Position numbers and translations under genes: made by a program. From contig NW_020194563.1 in NCBI RefSeq assembly GCF_002865645.1, forward strand, positions 144,152 through 208,151: 64,000 nt of DNA, read 5' to 3'. Source of the stretch: Hyaloscypha bicolor E (taxonomy: Eukaryota > Ascomycota > Leotiomycetes > Helotiales > Hyaloscyphaceae). This document shows, in pieces, positions 44,046 through 54,980 of the stretch (position 1 is the stretch's first letter; the number at the start of each line of letters is the position of its first letter). Below the pieces are notes generated by a model that searched no databases, was not told the DNA's origin, and saw only the letters and a list, made by a program, of their open reading frames with translations.

Positions 44046-47000
44046 TTACCCAATCCAATCTATACTCGGCACTCTCGGATCTTTCGCACAGTCATCACAA
44101 ATGTGCGGTTCCGAAGGCTTGGGGCAATCATCACAGACATGCGGCTCACTTCTCGACGTTTCTCCCCACGGATCACCTCTCGACCTCCTCTGACTACCTG
44201 ACATTCGGCCATAGATTCCAACGCGATCGACGGCAGGCAGGGGCGGACTCCTTGATCTGAGCAAACTCAGACGATCAATCCAAGCACGTCTGACCTGTGG
44301 TGTTGTTGTGGAGGGGCCCGGGCTACCTGAAAGTGAGTCCCTCGAATCTTCGTATTCTGATGTGTCCTCGGAAGGGCCACGAGATCTTGGTGTGGGGCAT
44401 GGAGACGGTGCTCGCCATTTGGTGGGTGGGACTTCATGTTCTCCTTTGTGGGCGTTATCAACCGTTCGAACACGAGGGAGTCGAGGCGGTGAGTTGATTT
44501 CCTTTTCGTCTGGATGTGAAGCTTCCGAGGATCTTTCTTTGGTACGCTCAGAGCGAGGAGGGGAAAATTCCAGTAGGGCTCGAAGGGCGGGCGAACTATT
44601 TCTCCCCCCCATATTGACGCAACCGGTTGGTTTCATTGTGGCACTGTTCGTAGGCTGTGATGTTTCTGTACGGTGGATCTGTGAAGGCAGGCTTCGTCTC
44701 TCGCTTTGGATCAAGACTCCCTCTGTAGCCGACTCGCAGATCCGTGGCGAGCGCGGCCGTTGGACGCTGGGCGTTGAGCTCTTTCTTTTCTCGTGTGAGC
44801 TTGCCCCAAGAGAGGAACCGATAGTTGAGAATTCGCCCGTACGAGCAGAAGCATTAGGATGTGCCTTGATCACACATTTCCTGTGGATAGGGTCCTCGAG
44901 ATATGATTCTGGGCTCTTGCAGCGTATCTCATAATTCGGATCAAATTCGGAGCTGCGAGTAGGGGAGACCTCGGTGGAGCGTACCCAAGATGTTTGAGAT
45001 GATCTTGGGGTTACCGTTTTGGAGCTCGAGGGCCCAAAAGACACATCAATCCCGATGTCATAGAGCGACCGCGAAGTTGCCAGAGGTGGCGACATCATCT
45101 GCGCCTCAATTGGGGGAAGGGGAGAGTACCAATCATTGGTCTTCTTTCTAGGTGCCAAAGGTGGGAAAGATACAACATCTTGTAACTTGGTCTGCGAAAC
45201 CGCAGATCTCAATAGTGGTCGATCTCTAGCTCTCGTAGCTGCTTTAGGAGGCGGAATCTCGTCTTCGAAATCAGGCCTCCGAGGATCGTTGCTGCCCTCT
45301 AGTAAGACATCGTTAGAATCAGAGTCGGACGAAGTTAAGACAACCGCGATCTCGTTTTGAGGACATCTCCAAGACCACTCGTTGATCGAAGCATTTGCAT
45401 TTTGAGGATCAAAAGCGTCACCCTTGTCAACTCTCAAGGCTCCTGGCATCTGAAGGTTTATTGGATTTGGGGTTGATGGTTCCGCGCTACAAGGGCCAGA
45501 ACGCCTCGAATCGTCTTCGTCTGTAAGTTCACCTAGGCTCAGTGGAGATGCACCGCTTTCCCATATGACTTCGTGAACGCTTTTCTGCGAATCGGATCGT
45601 GAAATCGCATCGGTCTTGGTCTTACGCTGTGGGGCAACCTGAAGATAATTCAGGGGACTGCGAGGCCTTGAATTGACTGGTTGGACTTCGGTGACTGCGA
45701 CGGAGGGCTGGGTAAAGTAGCCTTTGGAAGGCACTAGGGCTGTGCCCGTGATGCTCGAACTCGGCGTTGTCCGCTGCGATGGACGTGAGCTGCAAGTATG
45801 CCGATCATAACGGCCATATGCATCGTAGTTCCTCCTGAGATTCGCCTCGATCAATTCAGGGATAGAATCGATTTCTTCGGTGGTGATCAAGTATGGCACA
45901 GAATGTCGTTTTTGACCCGCGTTGATGGGACGAGCCCGTGGGGTGGCTTCGCTTGTGTCGTTGCTCTGCTGTGCTTCGGGACTTCCTCCACTCGCTCTCC
46001 GCAATGTGATTGATTCGGGAATCACCAGCTTTTCGTCAGGGATTTTGTGAAGTGCCAACTTTTTGCCAATGGTGTGAAACATATCATGATCACTATTGTG
46101 ATCTATTGCCCCACGAGTGAAGGTAGAGCTTCGGTAAGGCTTGCTGAGCATCTTCGGGACGAAATTGTTAACAGGAGAGCCGGATGTTACTTGAGGAGCA
46201 GTGGGTTTGAGAGGAAAAGTTGATTCTAGGACGACTTGGTGTGCCCCGATTTCAACAGAGCTCCACCGTCTTGTGACCACCGCAGGTGCTGGTTTCGACC
46301 TAAATTCAGGAGGGAGTTTTCCATATGTATCAATACTGCCATACCGCGTCTTCTTCGGCGTATAGTGTCCCGCGTGGTCCTCGCAGAGTTGTTTCTGACC
46401 GCGGGGAGCCGTTGGAGCAACTTGACAGCTAGAAGGGAGCCACCAATATGAACGATTCTGATGTTCGTACAACTTGATCTTCTTTTGCCCGCATTTGTGG
46501 TCGCACTTGTGGTGTTTCCGGTGCCGCTTTCTCCTCTTTTGTTCCTTGTCATACGGCATCGTGTTGGCCCTTCGCAGCTTTCTGACCATTGTCAAACTCC
46601 CCGAGCTCTCCCGGCGCGCTTTATACGGAGGATTATCGGTATCGGGCAGTTCTTGAGGTGGGGTCAAAAAATCGCTCGTACCACTGCTGTGACTGCATGG
46701 ACTGTGACCAAACTCGGAGGAGTGGAAGGATCCATTGGATGATACGTCCGGGCTGAGGCATGTTGGATTCGACAAGCGCTCCGAGGGCGAGGTTGTTCGA
46801 GTTTGTCGGGTCTGGGAACGCTGTGGTGTAGAGAAGTAGGACGAATCTTGCCCTGACTGCAACTCTGGCGCTGGAGGCGTCAATCTGCTGGAGTTGCCGG
46901 TGTCGGTTCGATGTATCGGTGCTGGAGATCCAGGAAACTCTCCGGGAGGGGAAGATCGATGATGTACAGGAGCACGTAGCGAGAAGCAGCTGCTCTCCGG

Positions 47001-47093
47001 GCTCGGATGTCTTCCTCCTCGTGGACTGGATTTCCTGTTTGGAGATGGAATGGTATGGATTTCAGGAACTTGAAGAGGATTTTGTGAAGCCAT
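44046..47093 (-). CDS. Large disordered fungal protein, 1015 aa
   Basis: A 1015-codon uninterrupted frame from MASQNPLQVPEIHTIPSPNR. It is rich in S, P, R and E, with dozens of SP/TP sites (EIHTIPSPNRKSSPRGGRHP, EVSPTRSSEFDPN), the look of a phosphorylated scaffold or regulator. A cysteine/histidine patch near residues 190-245 (KRHRKHHKCDHKCGQ, CQVAP, CEDHAGHY) is basic and may bind metal or nucleic acid. The C-terminus repeats a short unit, EPHVCDDCPKPS then EPHICDDCAKDP, with paired cysteines. I do not recognise a catalytic domain. A minus-strand ATG at 47279 opens 24 codons (MAHTFNASRVATALNRELYH) ending at a GTAATC donor, but no acceptor joins it in phase, so I treat it as leader sequence. 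Coding status is strong by length alone; function unknown. Confidence 0.78.
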   Translation of the reverse strand: MASQNPLQVPEIHTIPSPNRKSSPRGGRHPSPESSCFSLRAPVHHRSSPPGEFPGSPAPIHRTDTGNSSRLTPPAPELQSGQDSSYFSTPQRSQTRQTRTTSPSERLSNPTCLSPDVSSNGSFHSSEFGHSPCSHSSGTSDFLTPPQELPDTDNPPYKARRESSGSLTMVRKLRRANTMPYDKEQKRRKRHRKHHKCDHKCGQKKIKLYEHQNRSYWWLPSSCQVAPTAPRGQKQLCEDHAGHYTPKKTRYGSIDTYGKLPPEFRSKPAPAVVTRRWSSVEIGAHQVVLESTFPLKPTAPQVTSGSPVNNFVPKMLSKPYRSSTFTRGAIDHNSDHDMFHTIGKKLALHKIPDEKLVIPESITLRRASGGSPEAQQSNDTSEATPRARPINAGQKRHSVPYLITTEEIDSIPELIEANLRRNYDAYGRYDRHTCSSRPSQRTTPSSSITGTALVPSKGYFTQPSVAVTEVQPVNSRPRSPLNYLQVAPQRKTKTDAISRSDSQKSVHEVIWESGASPLSLGELTDEDDSRRSGPCSAEPSTPNPINLQMPGALRVDKGDAFDPQNANASINEWSWRCPQNEIAVVLTSSDSDSNDVLLEGSNDPRRPDFEDEIPPPKAATRARDRPLLRSAVSQTKLQDVVSFPPLAPRKKTNDWYSPLPPIEAQMMSPPLATSRSLYDIGIDVSFGPSSSKTVTPRSSQTSWVRSTEVSPTRSSEFDPNYEIRCKSPESYLEDPIHRKCVIKAHPNASARTGEFSTIGSSLGASSHEKRKSSTPSVQRPRSPRICESATEGVLIQSERRSLPSQIHRTETSQPTNSATMKPTGCVNMGGRNSSPALRALLEFSPPRSERTKERSSEASHPDEKEINSPPRLPRVRTVDNAHKGEHEVPPTKWRAPSPCPTPRSRGPSEDTSEYEDSRDSLSGSPGPSTTTPQVRRAWIDRLSLLRSRSPPLPAVDRVGIYGRMSGSQRRSRGDPWGETSRSEPHVCDDCPKPSEPHICDDCAKDPRVPSIDWIG

Positions 47094-47821
47094 TTTAGGA
47101 AAAGTTAGGACAAAGGAAACGAAGGTTGTGATATCGATATTCCGAGACCAGCCCGGTCATATCATACAGTGAAGGAAGAAAAGGGAGAAGATGGAAGAGG
47201 GGATTACCCTGCGTGGCTCGTGGTAGAGTTCTCGATTGAGCGCAGTCGCGACTCGCGATGCGTTGAAGGTGTGGGCCATTTTTGGAAGGCACGCGTCCGC
47301 TGACGGCTGCAACGAAGTCCTCGAGAAGAGTTTGCAGATGTCACTTGATTTCTGCCAGACAGATGATATCGTGGTGTTGGGTTTTCGCGGCTCGAAATTG
47401 GGAGAGCGCTGTTGAGACTTGAGAGACGAGAGAAGGAAAGGAGAAGGATAACAGAATGTGAGACAGACTTTTAGACTTTTCACGTGACCGACCCACTTTT
47501 CCTTGTTCTCGGACTGGCTCTTCTTGTCTCCCTTGTTCCGTTCGCGTTTCTCCCGACCTCAATTCGCAGCGACATGCCCACTGCGATTCTTCACGCTAAT
47601 TCCACCTCCCAGTGCTTTTGAGATTGTTCTAGACTTGGGAACTGCATCTCAGCATCCCCCCAGGCCCAGAGTTCTCGAGGACTCGAGGGGTAATAGATGC
47701 CCGGAGCTTCCTTTCACACATGTGGCGCCAATTCAAGTTCATAATGAAGCAAATCATGTGAACGGTAAACTTCGATTTGATTTCTATCATTTTGCTAACT
47801 AAATCAACGCCTAAGAATCTC
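47094..47821. other. Intergenic, about 730 bp
   Basis: Leader/promoter of the large disordered gene and the 3' flank of the P450. A short upstream ORF at 47279-47208 is noted there. No separate gene is supported. Confidence 0.45.
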
Positions 47822-49470
47822 TCACCAGGCCTTTCTGCTTCTCAGAAGCACTCTAGCCTTCTGGTCCGCCATGAAATAGACCTCTTTCAGCGAATTCGCA
47901 AGTCTGGTAGCCTCTGGTTCCAATTTCAAATCATAATTTTGAAGGACATACGTGAGCATAATTTTGATCTCTGCTACGGCGAGGAAACGACCCTACGATA
48001 AATTAGTCACAACTTGCGCCAAAGAGAGAGAGGTCTTACTGGACACGCATGTATGCCATGACCAAAGTCGAACGTTTCCGCCGGACCTGTGGAGCCAAAC
48101 TGGTGCTTGTTTTCGTTCCCTTTCTTCTCTCGCTCCCTGGCGAAGCGATATCCGTCAAAAATGTCTGCTGGCGGGAATTTATAGATCGAATCCGATTGGT
48201 TGATCGACATACTGAAGAAACCGATTGGTGTTCCGGCTGGGATAATTTGGCCTGTTGAGAGTGTCAACGGTTGGATTGTAAGCCGCATGGGAGAAAGGAT
48301 GGTTGCTGGGCTGAATCTCTGGCTCTCCTTCATGAAGCTGTCCATTTTTCTCAGTCGTACCAGATCGAGTTGGGTTAATTCTCCTCCGCATTCTTCCAAG
48401 ACGGCTTCCAACTCCTCGCGTAATCCATTCTGGTATTCTGGCTGTGCGGCCAAGTCAAAGAGAATGTTGCTCACAGCATGAGTCGTTGTGTGTGTCGAAG
48501 CCAATGATATCCCAAGCTGGTGACGTACCAAGCTCTCCACATTCATGTGCCTTGGAGCCACATATTTCATCATCCAGCTCACCAGTGTATCTCGCATCTT
48601 TTCAGGTGGTAGCTCATAATTTGTTCTCGCTTCAAGTTGTTCCGAAAATGCAGGGGAGAGAAATGCCTTCGCCCTTGCTCTCAGTCCGAGCACCTTCCTT
48701 GTCTCCGATAAGTACGGAACAATCCAAGGACGTATCCAGGTTGGATATTTCGCTGTTTTAGTCACCAATGCGAAGACATCTCTCGCCCAGGCTGTCGTCA
48801 AAGCCACCCATTCCGCCTCCCTACAGAGTGGGGTGCCCACGAAAACTCGGCCGCTGACCATGGCCACGATATGATTGATCTTGGGATAAACGGCCACTGG
48901 AGCCCAATCAGTGTACTCCCCGATGACTTGTGAGAAAGCGAAGTCGGTCTCTTCGCAAAGAGCTGGGATAATGCTTCCGCTTCGATTCAGGTCAATACGA
49001 AGAGCTCGAACTGCTGCTATGGCGTTCGTCCCCGTTTTGCTGTATTTTCCGGCTGCACGTCTATAAAGCTCTCGTGCTGATGACACCTTCGTCTCTGGTA
49101 GCGATTTGATCTCATCAATCATTGGTACGGGAAGGATAACCGTCGGTGGAGACGTCGGGATCGCGAAAGCTGAGTTGGGGTACTATTCTTATGTCAGTCC
49201 ACGTACTCTCCTCCCCGGACACGGGAAGTTTGAGATCTTTGCCTTTCGTGTTCCTTCAATAAGTCCTCCATGGAGGTCTTTATGTTTTCCCACAATCGGG
49301 AAGTCCCTGAATTTGCGTGGACGCAGAATGAAGCCGACGGCGAGGTATGCGAAAATCATCAAAGCAACATACCCAAGGAAGAATAGCAAGACCCCATTGC
49401 CATCCTTCAAACCGTGTCTGCTCACAAAACCTACTATGCTGGGAGTAATACTCATGCTGTGAAGTATCAT
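47822..49470 (-). CDS. Cytochrome P450 monooxygenase
   Basis: Exons 49470-49243, 49182-48040 and 47992-47822 give 513 aa. An N-terminal membrane anchor (VLLFFLGYVALMIFAYLAVG) is followed by the proline-poor hinge ILRPRKFRDFPIVGKHKDLH. The I-helix is LGISLASTHTTTHAVSNILF, the ExxR motif is in MKESQRF, and the haem loop FDFGHGIHACP|GRFLAVAEIK is split by the last intron, with C456 as ligand. The sequence resembles the fungal CYP68/ent-kaurene-oxidase-like group (YPNSAFAIPTSPPTVILPVP), ER-bound enzymes of secondary metabolism or detoxification; the substrate is unknown. There is no terpene synthase, PKS or NRPS nearby. The first intron is best read as a 60-nt GC-AG intron (49183-49242). Removing only the 24-nt GT..AG core would leave a 12-codon insert not expected in the family. 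Confidence 0.9.
49183..49242 (-). other. Probable GC-AG intron in the P450 gene
   Basis: The donor reads AAG|GCAAAG, the branch-like CTGAC lies 14 nt before AATAG, and removal restores LIEGTRK|YPNSAFAIP in phase 0. Length 60 nt is normal for the window. Confidence 0.65.
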
Positions 49471-50030
49471 CTTGGGCGTCTTTCGATGTGTTTGGATCTT
49501 CTGCTGGAAGTGGCGATATCAACCACAGAGGATATATGTACTTCTGAATTACGGAGTTGAGTCAGCACTTGTCACACTGTGAATGTGCGAGTAAATTTTC
49601 ATTCGAAAGAAGGAGCTAACAGCATCGCTAGTATGTAGGGGAAGGAGCGAGGAAGCGCTTTTGTCACACTACCCCAGAATGCTTCGTACTTCACTTCTTA
49701 CTCTCCATGAGTCTTCAGCTTCCAAAATAACCATGGATTCCTCCTCTCTTATAGTCGTTCTCTTCCAGCTCTTGAGATGTGAGATATGTTAAATGCATTT
49801 TGTGGAATTATTAAAGGATGGGGTTATTTTATTAGTTGATTTTGATAGTAAAATGCAAGATTTAGGGGCGATAGCCGCCGGATTGAACGTGCTTAACGTG
49901 GTTTATCTCTTAAACTCGATCATCTCCCAAGATAATCACCACTAACCCTGAAAGTCTTTGTACGAATGAAAAATTGGCATTTAGAACATAACTGAGGCCT
50001 CAAAACTTGCAGGTACATGTGCAAGTTATT
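49471..50030. other. Intergenic, 560 bp
   Basis: P450 promoter and 3' flank of the PAN-like pseudogene. AT-rich near 49800-49850. No ORF of note. Confidence 0.45.
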
Positions 50031-51464
50031 TCAAGGACAATTGTGATCATAACTCGTCCAAGTTCCCGTCGCATCCCAAACCAGCGTCGCCGCATTGAAC
50101 AAACTCCAGTTCCAAAAGAGACACACTCCACCCACACTATTATAACTATAGGATTGGCAGTAAAGATCAGCTCCACATAGCGCTTTGCAAGCCGCCCTTG
50201 ATGGTTGAGTGGTAGTAGATATAGGGCTGCGCAAAGTAGTTGGTGGTGCGCTGGTCATGGCACCACAGTGGCAACTCATATCCCAATATTGAAAGTTGTT
50301 TAGCGCCTTGGTGCTAGAGACAGGAGGGCCAAGCTGTGCCACGCTCTGGATAAAGAGGTGGCAGAAACGGTATTTGGGATCAATACCGACCGCGCCGCCA
50401 TCGTGGCTCCAGGTTCGGCACGAAGGGGTAGCAAAGCATTGTATGGCGCATCACTGGTCGTCGATAATATCATGATACGTGATCCCGAGGTCGATCTCTT
50501 GGGCGTTATGCTGGCAGGTTGGTGCTGGAGGGGGTGCTAGACATGATATGTCTGAGAAGGATATCGTGCCACCCGTCGAGGGCAAGTCCATTGCGTCTAC
50601 GCCTTCCGTATAAAGCGTACAAGTCGACTTCGTTGCCTCCCAACTATAACTCTGGCAACGCCAATTGCCCTGACATGCAATGTAGCAAGCATCTTGGCTT
50701 ATCTGAAGACTGGATGATAGATTATACTGGCCGTTGAAGCAGTCGAGGCTTGTAACGAGATAGTTGCATATCGGCCCCGCTGGACTGTTCTGCATTAGCC
50801 AAGATGCCCAGATTTGGGAGATATAGCAGGTCTTACAAGGTTGTCACAGTCGTAACACTTGTCGTCGTAGTGCCGGTTCCTGATGTGTGTGTTGTGAAAG
50901 TGGTGGAGCTGCAAGAAAGCCTGTAAGCACGAATTATCCATTTAAGTACTGTGCTTACGTCGTGGTGGTTTCTTTAACCATAGTTTTGGTATCAGTTACT
51001 GTTCTGGTTACTTTAGAAGGGTGTAATGCTGCGATTGAGGCGCTGAAGCAAGCGCATGCTGCTGATATGCTCGTGGCAGCGTACGATTTCCGTGTAGCAC
51101 ATTTAGGAGTGACGACCGAGGCAACTGGATTTCCCGCGGCTGCAGCAGGAGCGAGCGTTGTCGACGTAGTGTAGGCTATTATGACCGAAGTCGCGACTTT
51201 GCTGATGACGCTGGTCGTTACTTTCGTGTCTGTGTGGATTATGGTCTCTGTGCTGATCCCGTGTCAGCCACAACACGAGAAAAGACTGTTCGATTTACAC
51301 TTGATGAGTAGAGGTTACAGCTACTGTCGGGATTGAAATGTTCCTAGAATCTTCGAGCAAAAGGGGATAGCAATCGCGGTGCTTCGTTGAAAGCAATTTT
51401 CAAGATTATTACCATTGCAGCCAGGTATTTTTTCCTGGGCCTGGACTCGACCTGAAAGGTGCAT
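50031..51464 (-). pseudogene. Secreted PAN/Apple-like wall protein, inactivated
   Basis: A long minus-strand protein can be followed from a cysteine-bearing N-terminus (CNGNNLENCFQRSTAIAIPF) through a Thr/Ser-rich stalk (ETTTTSTTFTTHTSGTG) to three PAN/Apple-like modules: CNYLVTSLDCFNGQYNLSS with DACYIACQGNWRCQSYSWE, then CAIQCFATPSCRTWSHDGGA, then AACKALCGADLYCQSYSYNS. Two lesions are seen. After PFCSKILGT the frame shifts by one base (about 51345) before SIPTVAVTSTHQ. An in-frame TGA lies inside module two (DDQ-stop-CAIQCF, about 50450). The second fits a C to T or G to A transition. Introns elsewhere remain plausible, for example near 50950 and 50810. The first exon boundaries are uncertain. 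The intact family is predicted to be extracellular and carbohydrate- or protein-binding. Confidence 0.68.
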
Positions 51465-52683
51465 GAGGCAGGCAAACTGGACAGTGGATGGTATTTTCAT
51501 TTTGAACCAAAAAAAAACTCGAAAAGAAGAGTACGACCAACAGTCTTCAGTTCAAGACTGAAAGGCGCACCCGAATGTTATATCTCGGAGCTGGGACATC
51601 GAATGCAGTGCTGCCAATGGAGTCACGAGGGTTCTATAAATACAAAAGCTTGAAATGAGACATCTGTGAGCTCGGGTAGTGGAGGATGGGGCAAGTCTTC
51701 TAAAATATTAGTTCCGTTGCAGACAATCGACACAATATTTCAAAAAGGATCAAATACTTTTCATGGCGGAGGCGCAGTCTGTGATTCGCGCTACTTGGTG
51801 TAGAAAGCCAGAAGGCGCCGTGCTCGCACACCTCTTTAAGCACCACCTTGGCATTGTGAAGTGTGCTTGTGAGGCGATACGTTGACAAATATTCGAGTCC
51901 AAAGTGCCAGATGCTTGGACATTAGAGTCGGAGAAAATTGTGACAGTAAAAGAATGTTGAGATACAGGAGATTCAGCAAAGCTCCCAGTCTATCGGAATC
52001 TGCGAGGAAAGATGCATCGTGCGCCCAAGTACTTGGGCCCGAGACCATGTATCGCGTATATGCACTCCTTCGTACAGGATCTTGGCATTTTTCTGTTGTT
52101 GGCAGAAGGCGTTCGCAGGGCTGTGCAATGGCCTTGGCTAACGGGAATGTGGAAAGCCAAGAAAGAGAGGCTTAGCTCTTAGATTAGTGCTGAAAGAGAG
52201 AAGTAAGACCTCGAACTATGAAGCGTAATTCATCAAGACTGGAATGTAGATATTTAGGCAACAATAAAGAATATGAGGTACTACTCGCGAACAATTCCAC
52301 ATCATTGTTCTCATCGATCTGGGAAAGTCGAAGTATGAGAGCAATTCGCCGAAACCTCTAGATTTCTGTTCCGCTCTGAAAGGTGAGAGTCAAACCCAAG
52401 TGGTAAGAATCGTCAGCGTCTCTTCCCAGCTCACCGAAAACCCAAACAAATCAGCCTGACCTATCAGTCCATGACTCGATCAAGGCATATACCTTTACTC
52501 CCATTGTTCTGCTTGGAATGGATATTTATTGACAACATTAGCCGTAAAGTGGCTGAAATCAGGGGGGTAAACGGCTCGATTTCGGACGGTTCCATATCCG
52601 GATTCCTGATTCGCAGCCTACCAAAGTAATACAACCTCTACAAACTGCTCCCATTTCAATAGTTCCAACATAAACGAGTGGGC
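51465..52683. other. Intergenic, about 1.2 kb
   Basis: No gene is supported. Weak open frames such as 51882-52175 lack motifs and codon bias. Confidence 0.45.
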
Positions 52684-52920
52684 TCAGAAACTATCCCGAC
52701 TTTCACGAAACCACACACCTCGATCCTTCTTCTGCCTCGCCGAAACTTCTCCCAACCATGCGCCATGTTTCGCGAATGCGGCCTCAACTTGTTCTTTGAA
52801 ATCCGCATCGAGCGCTTTCATCTTCTCGTCATGCTCATTCTTGATAACGTCTAACTCCCGTCTGTGTTGTAAGGTAGCCTCATCCGCTTCCCTGGCCTCC
52901 GCTCCATATCCATCCCTCAT
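52684..52920 (-). CDS. Possible small coiled-coil protein, 78 aa
   Basis: An intact 78-codon frame starts MRDGYGAEAREADEATLQHR and is rich in A, E, K and D, with heptad-like spacing (LDVIKNEHDEKMKALDADFK) that predicts a single coiled coil. GC-rich third positions stand out from the AT-rich flanks, which argues for coding. No family is recognised. It may also be the last exon of a longer or broken gene, since a possible acceptor lies just upstream. Confidence 0.4.
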   Translation of the reverse strand: MRDGYGAEAREADEATLQHRRELDVIKNEHDEKMKALDADFKEQVEAAFAKHGAWLGEVSARQKKDRGVWFRESRDSF

Positions 52921-54669
52921 CTCCGCTTTATAATTTTTTCAAGATTTTAGTCTCTGGGTTGCATTTCTATGGGTCGCCGTCGTCGTTCTTGCAGTTCCGT
53001 TTTCATGTTTGAGGAGAGATAGGGGGACTGGCCTGCTCTTGTGTTTTAAAATTGGTTGGTTTAGTTTGGGGAGAGGAACGTGTGTTGGCGTGACATGAGA
53101 TCCGGCTAAATACTACCGCATGTATGAGCTCACCTATAACTGACAATCGGATATCGCATAAAGCCACATTTGTAACTGTAAGGCTGGAGCAAAGCATCGT
53201 TGTCAATTGTGAGCCAATAATCAGAGACCCGTTCCCTTTTACACTGGCCAACATCTACTAAGAGCAAACATTTCCCTTAGTGCATAATATTGGCCGTTCC
53301 TCACACCAAACAGTCAAGATAATATCGTCTTTAGGAGCTCAAAAATAGATATCAATTTCACTTGCGCCGCTACCGCGCAATTTAAGTTCAAATCAGACCA
53401 CGCCAACACAAATGATTTCCTCTATCCCAAAATCAGCGATATATGATTGCCTAATAAGAATAGCAAGCAGGCTCATCTTCTGGCGTATAAATCGAACCCA
53501 ACGAAGAATGCAGAATGGGCGACAAGGATTGGGACGCCATCTTGGAAGCCAAAAACGTGGTCTATATTATCAAACTGGACGACAGCATGCAGCACCAACG
53601 CAGGTTAGCTGAGACCGATAGAAAGGATGCATTCGACATACGAGCGGTTCGAGCGGAGGGGAAAGACAAGAAGAAGCTATGCTAGCGGAATAACAGGTAT
53701 GGGAGGGGGGGATAAACGTGAAGGAGAAAGACAGCTTCAGGAATAATGAAGGAAGCCAGTCTCGATCCCAAAAGAAGGGGATAAGGGCTGTGTGTTTTCT
53801 TGAACAGATACCTTGCTGTTGGTCGGCTGTTATAATGAGTTGGTTGGTTGTTTTTAAGACTTGAAGACGAGAAATGGGCTCCCAGAGTTGTACTGAACAA
53901 GGTAGGCCATGTCCAAGAACACCTCAATAAATTTAAATACTGAATTAATTTACGAAGAGAAATGTCCAAAAAGATACAATAGAAAAAATGTATCTACGGA
54001 TAGAGGTAGGCAAGAGGAGTTCTTTCTAATGACAGATTGGAATTTTGAAGTATTTTGGGCGATTTGAAGCAGCTGTGCGGAAGCGACGTGCTTTCTGGTG
54101 GCTTCAGGGGTAAATGCAAAGCTCACCTAAATTTACAGCAGTCGCGGCCAACTCTCACCAGAGAATCGTGAACTCGGCAAACATCTACGAAGTGGTCTCG
54201 GAATTGGCATCTCTTTTCAATGGGAGGCGAATATACAGTGCTGTTCTCATTGACGAGTCGCTATCGAAATTACATCCTCCAAACTTTATGACCCTATGTG
54301 CCGTGAAGTCTTGGCCACGTGGATTGCTGGGAATTTTAATTCGTTTCCTGATGATCCCCGATCAATGCATGCACATGAGTGGGGCCTTCCTTAATCTGCC
54401 CCTCTTTCCGTCCCATCACAGAATGCAAAAATCCTCAGAACACGAAGTTCTTTGGCGCGAGAAACGAAGCTTAAAGCAAGCTCAATCATTCTAGATTCGC
54501 TATCAGCCTTGGGAACCCAACCAATCGGGAGCTAGGAACATATCGAAACTGTTTGATTTGCAACTTTGCTGCCTTCTGAATTGGTATAATTCCAGTATTG
54601 CCTTCCTTGTTCGGCTTAGCGAGATTCAACCAGCCGTACCCAGTTCGCGAACTTCCGAAGTACAGGGTA
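52921..54669. other. Gene-free AT-rich stretch upstream of the transposon
   Basis: About 1.75 kb without a supported gene. Short frames exist on both strands but with random-looking composition. Confidence 0.45.
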
Positions 54670-54697
54670 CAGTCGGTCCGACCCAAACACGACAAAA
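54670..54697 (+). repeat. Left terminal inverted repeat of the transposon
   Basis: 28 bp, identical to the complement of 58209-58236. It starts CAGT, as in many Tc1/mariner elements, and has an internal palindrome GGTCCGACC. Outside lies the TA target duplicate at 54668-54669. Confidence 0.93.
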
Positions 54698-54980
54698 AAA
54701 AAAAAAAACCACCATAATACTAATTGATATAAATCGTATTAATTAAAACTATACTATATACGCTAGGAATCAATTCTATAGTCTCAAAATTATAATATCT
54801 TTATTATTAAGGGAGTTATAATATATGTAATTAAGCGAGCAAATATTTTTGCGCTTTGTATGGTCATTTTTTAACTTTGGCTGTCACGTGACTGCCCCCC
54901 CAGATTGACCGCTCTTCCATAATTATATTAATATCTCAACAACCACAAACCCAATCAAGTGCCCCTTTTGAATACTTCCA

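Noticed and set aside
47208..47279. Short first exon (24 codons) for the 1015-aa gene
   Set aside because: It has a start and a good donor, but no acceptor joins it in phase with the long frame. Treated as leader sequence.
49183..49206. 24-nt GT..AG intron in the P450 gene
   Set aside because: It would leave a 12-residue insert at a conserved place, while the 60-nt GC-AG reading restores the family sequence. Kept only as a possible alternative.
47822..51464. Secondary-metabolite cluster around the P450
   Set aside because: No PKS, NRPS, terpene cyclase or dedicated transporter or regulator lies nearby. The neighbours are unrelated.
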